Of a stretch of DNA of 11,283 bases, positions 6,909-11,283 are shown piece by piece. The notes under the pieces were generated by a model, which saw only the letters and a program-made list of their open reading frames with translations, was not told the DNA's origin and did no database searches. The number at the start of each line of letters is the position of its first letter. Positions within the stretch are counted from its first letter, which is position 1. The position numbers were made by a program, and so were the translations under genes. Origin of the DNA: Thalassiosira profunda (Eukaryota; Bacillariophyta; Thalassiosirophyceae; Thalassiosirales; Thalassiosiraceae); NCBI GenBank assembly GCA_036939355.1, contig JALLAP010000645.1, positions 1 to 11,283 on the forward strand. The letters are read 5' to 3'.

Positions 6909-9900
6909 ATGGCGTGTACACTCGCGATGTCGGCGCTGGCGGCCCTGCTGCTGCTGTTATCGCCACTGCTGGTTGTGGAGGGCAACTCGCTCGACAGCCA
7001 GAACGTGTTTGGAGGGCGGAAGCCGGCTCATTCTACCGCCTCAGCCAACAGCAGACGCTCACATCACGCATCGACGTCATCTTCACATGCATCACCACTG
7101 CGGCAGAGCGAGAATGCGTTCGGCTGGCAGCAGAAGAGCGATTTGCGGAAGCATCACGAGCAGCACAGACGATGGCACAGCGGCGGCGACCAACGTGCAA
7201 TTATACACACTAGCACCAGCACTGCCAACATAAATGAGGACGAGGAGGACGACCCCCAAAGCAACCCCCTGCACCTCGGCCCGCCCAACCTCAAGTTCGA
7301 ACCCCGCAAGAAGGAATTGTGGCTCCCCTGGCCTCTGGGGGCGCTCCGCAACGACTTTCACAGGTTCGCCGACGCGCAGCGGCGGGGGGACAGCAACGAG
7401 GCCCGGCAGGAGTGGCGTCCGCGGGACACGGCGCAGCCACAGCAGCAGCTGCAAAATTACTACGGCGACGAGGGGTATCGATCGGAGGGGCATCGCATGT
7501 TCGAAGAGGGGAAAGATTGGGCGGGGAGGATGCTGAACAGGGGGAGGGCGATGCTGCCCTTCCCGGCGCTCCATCCGGAAGACGAGGGTGTTGCAAATCA
7601 AGAGGCAAACTCGCAATCGAATTATTGGATCAAGGATACAACCACGTCGATGGCTACGGCGACCATGAGCAAGAACAATAAAAGTGGGGGGATGCGAGGG
7701 GGCGCCAAGGGAAAGGAGGATGGGGAGAACAAGGGGCTGGACAAGGATGTGTTGTGCAAATATCTCAAGTTGCAGGCCTCCATCCGATTGCGGCAGTTGG
7801 GATACGGTGAGTTGTGACATCGCTCTTGATGGGTGTTTCCTGCACATCTTGCCTGAATCTAATGTATTTGCTGGTAACATCAATTGAATAGTTGGGAGCG
7901 ACTTCTCGGTCCACCTCCCTCCCGCGGCTCCCATTCTGCTCTTCTACTACCTCCTCCCCTCGAAAAAGGATCCGATACGCCGGCTGGTGAAGTACACTGT
8001 CAGCGGGGCAGCGCTGAGTTGGATGCACAGCGAGGCGACAAAGTACCGTAGGTTCTCGCCGCTGCCGATCATGAAGGGGGTGAACGTCAGACAGCCAAAT
8101 CTGCCGCCGTTTCTTCCGGAGGAGATGAACTGGGAGGAGGGCGAGGTGGCGCTGGCAGGTGCTGTTGGAGGTGGCAGTGCGGTCAAGAAGGACGATTCTG
8201 GTAGCAAAAAGGGCAAATCCGCATCCAAAGCCGCAAAGGAGGTGACGAAGACAAAGGTGGAAGAGGAAAAATCGCCCGACAATCGCCATTGGGATCCATT
8301 TCAGTCTTTTGGGACTATCAGTTCAGCGTACCGGACGTGGCTCGAGGGGTATGACCTGCGCAACAAGCAATTGTACCATCAACGGCGGATACGAGCGCAG
8401 GAACAGTTGCTGGCAATCCAAAATGTGGCTTCGAATGAGACGGATTCCACGAAAGTCAATACTGGCTACGCTCTCGTCACCGGAGCATCGGGCGGCATTG
8501 GCCGAGCGCTGGCTGTCGAACTGGCTCGGTATCGCATCCCACTCATCCTCGTGGCGCGGGACCTGACCAGGCTGAGCGCGGTGGCGAAGGATATCGAAAC
8601 ATACTACAACGTGCCGTGTCGGATATTGCAAGCGGACCTGTCAGCGCCTGATTGCGCCTCGCGGATACACTCGGCCACCACCTCGGCCGGCCTGGATGTC
8701 GACATCCTCGTGAATAACGCAGGCGTGTGCACCCACGGAGACTTCCTCGAGGGAGACGCCGAGGATGCCACGCGCATGCTCCAGGTTAACATTGGATCGG
8801 CCACGCAGCTGTGTCGGTTGTATGGGCAAGATATGAAGGAGCGGAGACGCGGGCGAATTCTGTTCGTGAGCTCCATGAGTGGGGCGCTGCCAGGGTGTCC
8901 CAGCGTTGCCGTATATGCCGCCACGAAGGCGTTTGGGAAGAGCCTGTCGTCGTCGCTGGGAAGGGAAATGGAACGGTATGGAGTTGGAGTCACCTGTCTA
9001 CTTCCTGGAGCTGTGAAGGACACGTCGTTTGCGTCCAAGAGCGAGGTGGAGGATGCAGTCTGCTTTCACTTCCCCGGCTACGCCAAGACGCCCGAACTTG
9101 TCGCCGAAGAAGGTGTAAAGAGTCTTATGTTAGGATACCCGGAGGTCTATCCAGGTTGGCAGAATCGGGCGTTTGTGAAGACGTTGTTGCCCATGCTTCC
9201 GCCGAGGATGTCGAACATAATAGGAGAGTGGGCCTGGAATCCGTGGCAATGGGGTGACGTGATGCCGCAACGGCCAGGTTTGAACCGAAGGAGGGAGCAG
9301 CAGTCGGACGACAGAGTATCGGCGCCCTCGCTGCCAGCGTCCGCTCACTCTTGGAAGTTTCGTCGATCAACACCCAATCAAATGCAGCTTCCTGCCTCGC
9401 CAAAACAGAAGATGGTCGCAGTTCCCGCGCCCTCGGCAATGGAGCTTGTCGATCCGTTGAGCGATGCTGCTCCTATCGAGAAAAACGAGACCGAGGCAGT
9501 GGCCACAAAGCCTATCGAAGTGGATTCCAGCACTGAGGCCGCAACTAGCCCTCCTCCTATTGCTCCAATGGGAAAGGCAGACGAAACAAACTCACCTGCA
9601 GGCGATGACAAAAGTGAGGCAGACCGCACACAAATGCCTCCCGCTGAGGATGGCTCTAGCGGTCAAGAGAAAGGAAGCAGCAAGGAGGGCGATGCGGAAG
9701 CCAAAGAACCCGCTCCCGAGCCATTGGTGCTGCCACCTGCATCGCCGCAGCAGCCAGCTGATCCACAATCGTCGAAACCTACTCTGTTTGGCTTCTTCGA
9801 TCGAGATAAAAGGTCCTCCTCGGACTCACTGGTAGAGGCACCAACTGGGGGCGATGCCGACACTTCAGCTGACAGTGCAGCAGATTCACCTTTATCTCTG

Positions 9901-9957
9901 CCAAGCATGATGGACAACAAAGACTACGATTTCCACGACCGAAGGCTGGATTACTAG
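6909..9957 (+). CDS. secretory-pathway short-chain dehydrogenase/reductase with long unique N- and C-terminal extensions (two exons)
   Basis: Exons 6909-7806 and 7892-9957 give 987 aa. ATG 6909 has an ideal context (GCCATGG); the open frame upstream has only a GTG. Residues 1-25 are a signal peptide or anchor (Leu-rich). Residues 30-270 are low-complexity and His/Ser/Gln-rich. Residues about 283-370, across the exon junction, form an unrecognised helical block with a short hydrophobic patch (APILLFYYLL). A classical SDR domain follows: TGASGGIG cofactor loop (496-503), VAR after the second strand (suggesting NADP(H)), NNAG (574-577), SSMSG (626-630, catalytic Ser 627 or 629) and YAATK (Tyr641, Lys645). 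The active site is complete, with one residue more than usual between Ser and Tyr. The sequence resembles ER 17-beta-HSD12/ketoacyl-reductase-like SDRs, but the substrate is unknown. A Pro/Ser/Glu-rich disordered tail (about 765-987) follows. SDRs are usually 250-320 aa. Confidence 0.82.
7807..7891 (+). other. spliceosomal intron in the SDR gene (85 nt, phase 1)
   Basis: The donor GTGAGT follows ...GATACG at 7806 and the acceptor TAG ends at 7891. Splicing joins G to TT, making a Val codon, and links two long open frames that are otherwise stopped within the intron (TGA at 7815-7817 in the exon 1 frame, TGA at 7885-7887 in the exon 2 frame). A plausible branch point is CTAAT near 7859-7863. 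The match to consensus at both ends and the restored frame make this a confident call. Confidence 0.88.
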
Positions 9958-10344
9958 AGAGGAGGCGGGATCTTGCGAGCTCTCCTGCCAGAGTGTTGGG
10001 GGAGAATGAGGGAAGGCCAGGTTGAATTCCTACGTAGGAATCAGTACATCTGGGCGTTCACACTTCCCGCTATCGCTTTTCCTTCCAAGCCACTTCGAGT
10101 GTGTTCGATGCATCTCGGAGTAAAACCAAGAGCGCGAGGAGTCGACACACTTGGGATAAGAATCTTGGGCACTCTTGGTTTGCTTTGCCTTCGATGGGCT
10201 CATTCTGGTCTCATAAATCGACCAACGTCGCCTGAAGAACATCCGATCCAAGCAACAACGCCTTCCAAAAACCAACGCCGCAAGCTCCAGCAAGCTTCCA
10301 CTCTCCAGTGCACAAGACAATTCCTTACTGCGAATCTACCCAAG
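9958..10344 (+). promoter_or_regulatory. intergenic region: 3' end of SDR gene and promoter of the secreted protein gene
   Basis: A 387-bp gap between genes in tandem. It holds a 16-bp perfect palindrome at 10026-10041 and a TATA-like TCATAAATC at 10211-10219, about 130 bp before the start codon. Towards the ATG come CA-rich, A-rich leader-like sequences (10250-10344). No AATAAA follows the SDR stop. The frame of the downstream gene is open through the gap, but its only upstream start is a TTG at 9973, so I treat it as non-coding. Confidence 0.55.
10026..10041. repeat. 16-bp perfect palindrome ATTCCTACGTAGGAAT
   Basis: Each half is the exact reverse complement of the other with no spacer, centred on TAC/GTA. 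It lies 303 bp upstream of the secreted protein's ATG and 69 bp after the SDR stop. It could be a dimer-binding site or simply chance. Confidence 0.6.
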
Positions 10345-11193
10345 ATGAAGACTGTCTACAGCGCCCTCGCCATTCTCTTGGCCTCGTCGGCCTCCTCGAC
10401 CACTGCCCAGCCCAACAACAGCTTGCAGCAATGCTTTCCAAACGACCTTCCATGGTTCACTTTCGAGGGCACGGACTACATCTTCTCTCGAATGAAGTAC
10501 AACAGCGTCTGCGTCGATGACAATGGACATCAGTATCAATGGGGCAAAGTGGAGGGCGTCTATCCTCCGATCGACGAGCCTGATGGCGGCTGCAGCAAGA
10601 TTTGCGTCTCGGGCTACGGCCGCGGCGACTCACGGGGCTGCAAGAGCATGAAGCCCCAGAGCCTTGTTGGCTTCAACTACAACTGCGACGAGAGCGCCTG
10701 CTACTGCCTCTACGAGAAACACACGTGGTCGAACGACAACAGTCCTTGCTTCGACTCCATGAATACCAACAACCATGGAAAGGGAGATGTTGCTGGGACG
10801 ACCGTCAAGACAGGCTCTACGTGCTATTCTCTAAGCACTCAGCCTGCAGCTACTCCGTCTCCAACCCCACCGGCGCCCGGAAGCAGTATCTGCACGTACG
10901 CTCCGGATTACGAATGCTACCAGTCTGGATGGCCGCCCTGCTGCGACGACGACAGTCAATACGACTGCCCTGACTTCCCCACCATGTGCAACAACCACCC
11001 GGAGAATGCCTCGGGCACATCCTATTGTACCAACTCGCCTGACTACGATTGCTACAGCTCGGGTTGGCCGGCCTGCTGCAAAGAGCCGGGCGGTGATTAC
11101 AACAATTGCCCCCAGGAGCAGCCAGATTGTGATCCGGGCGACGTGAAGAGTCTCGCCTTTGCCGCTGCGACGTTCCTTCGGGGCAAGAACTGA
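10345..11193 (+). CDS. secreted cysteine-rich protein with tandem CC repeats (diatom-type)
   Basis: A 282-aa protein. ATG 10345 opens a clear signal peptide (MKTVYSALAILLASSASSTTAQ, likely cut after Ala21 or Gln22). The mature part has a first Cys-rich domain (about 30-160) with CVDDNGHQYQWG, GGCSKICVSGYG, LVGFNYNC, CYCLY, FDSMNTNN and a GTT..STCYSL end. A Pro/Thr linker (165-179) follows, then two tandem repeats at Cys183-Cys215 and Cys228-Cys262. Their shared pattern is CTxxPDYxCYxSGWPxCC-x7-9-CP-x5-C, with six cysteines each, implying disulfide-bonded extracellular modules. I associate both domain types with secreted proteins of diatoms, where the role is unknown; adhesion, cell-wall or carbohydrate contact are possibilities, not shown by the sequence. 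A Ser/Thr/Pro linker suggests O-glycosylation. There is no membrane anchor, only a mildly hydrophobic C-terminal stretch (LAFAAATFL). Confidence 0.88.
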   Translation: MKTVYSALAILLASSASSTTAQPNNSLQQCFPNDLPWFTFEGTDYIFSRMKYNSVCVDDNGHQYQWGKVEGVYPPIDEPDGGCSKICVSGYGRGDSRGCKSMKPQSLVGFNYNCDESACYCLYEKHTWSNDNSPCFDSMNTNNHGKGDVAGTTVKTGSTCYSLSTQPAATPSPTPPAPGSSICTYAPDYECYQSGWPPCCDDDSQYDCPDFPTMCNNHPENASGTSYCTNSPDYDCYSSGWPACCKEPGGDYNNCPQEQPDCDPGDVKSLAFAAATFLRGKN

Positions 11194-11244
11194 CGCCCTC
11201 GAGAGTGCATTGACTATGGGAAGAGTCAAAGTGAATGTGAATTA

Positions 11245-11250
11245 TTAAAG
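11245..11250 (+). terminator. candidate poly(A) signal ATTAAA
   Basis: The ATTAAA variant lies 52 bp after the stop of the secreted protein gene in an AT-rich stretch. Poly(A) signals are weakly conserved in stramenopiles, so position is the main support. Confidence 0.35.
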
Positions 11251-11283
11251 AAACACCAACATCGATAGCTCGCAATCCAGCCA

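Noticed and set aside
7092..7934. A 280-codon minus-strand frame over exon 1 and the intron of the SDR gene
   Set aside because: Low-complexity antisense translation. It crosses the intron, and the sense strand has a signal peptide and consensus splice sites.
9973..10344. A 124-codon N-terminal extension of the secreted protein
   Set aside because: It would start at TTG and would place the signal peptide in the middle of the protein. The ATG at 10345 followed by a classic signal peptide is far better.
1..11283. tRNA, rRNA, CRISPR arrays or bacterial operon signals
   Set aside because: No cloverleaf, rRNA-like block or regularly spaced repeat array was seen, and the gene structure is eukaryotic.

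Overview
The window is nuclear DNA from a single-celled eukaryote, most likely a diatom (centric, Thalassiosira-like) or a close stramenopile. The signs are: (i) long, mostly intron-free reading frames on both strands with ATG starts in Kozak-like context and no bacterial-style operons; (ii) one clean spliceosomal intron of 85 nt (GTGAGT...TAG, phase 1); (iii) a leucine-rich-repeat protein whose C-terminal helical domain, and a secreted cysteine-rich protein whose two domain types, I associate with diatom genomes; (iv) moderately high G+C. The species cannot be fixed from the sequence alone.

Layout, left to right. 1-38 (minus): first codons of a gene running off the left edge, with the start of a signal peptide. 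39-603: divergent intergenic region with a CACGTG palindrome, a 33-bp direct repeat and several upstream ATGs. 604-2013 (plus): N-myristoylation-type EF-hand protein with coiled coil, WW-like segment and CX2C/CX2C finger. 2031-3080 (minus): TATDN1-type TatD metal-dependent nuclease, convergent with the previous gene (stop codons 17 bp apart). 3081-3592: divergent promoter with a G-quadruplex motif. 3593-5323 (plus): LRR protein. 5421-6671 (minus): alanine-rich coiled-coil protein ending in an integrase-type HHCC zinc-binding domain but with no integrase catalytic core. 6672-6908: short divergent promoter with palindromes and an inverted GGGTCAACCC pair. 6909-9957 (plus): two-exon gene for a 987-aa secretory-pathway protein with a complete short-chain dehydrogenase/reductase (SDR) domain. 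9958-10344: promoter of the last gene, with a 16-bp perfect palindrome. 10345-11193 (plus): secreted cysteine-rich protein with two tandem CC repeats, then a candidate poly(A) signal.

The genes do not form an obvious pathway. The arrangement is the usual compact diatom alternation of divergent promoters and convergent ends. The most unusual items are the core-less integrase HHCC protein and the outsized SDR fusion. The secreted cysteine-rich protein and the myristoylated EF-hand/WW/zinc protein are lineage-type proteins of unknown role. I found no tRNA, rRNA, CRISPR array or complete transposon.
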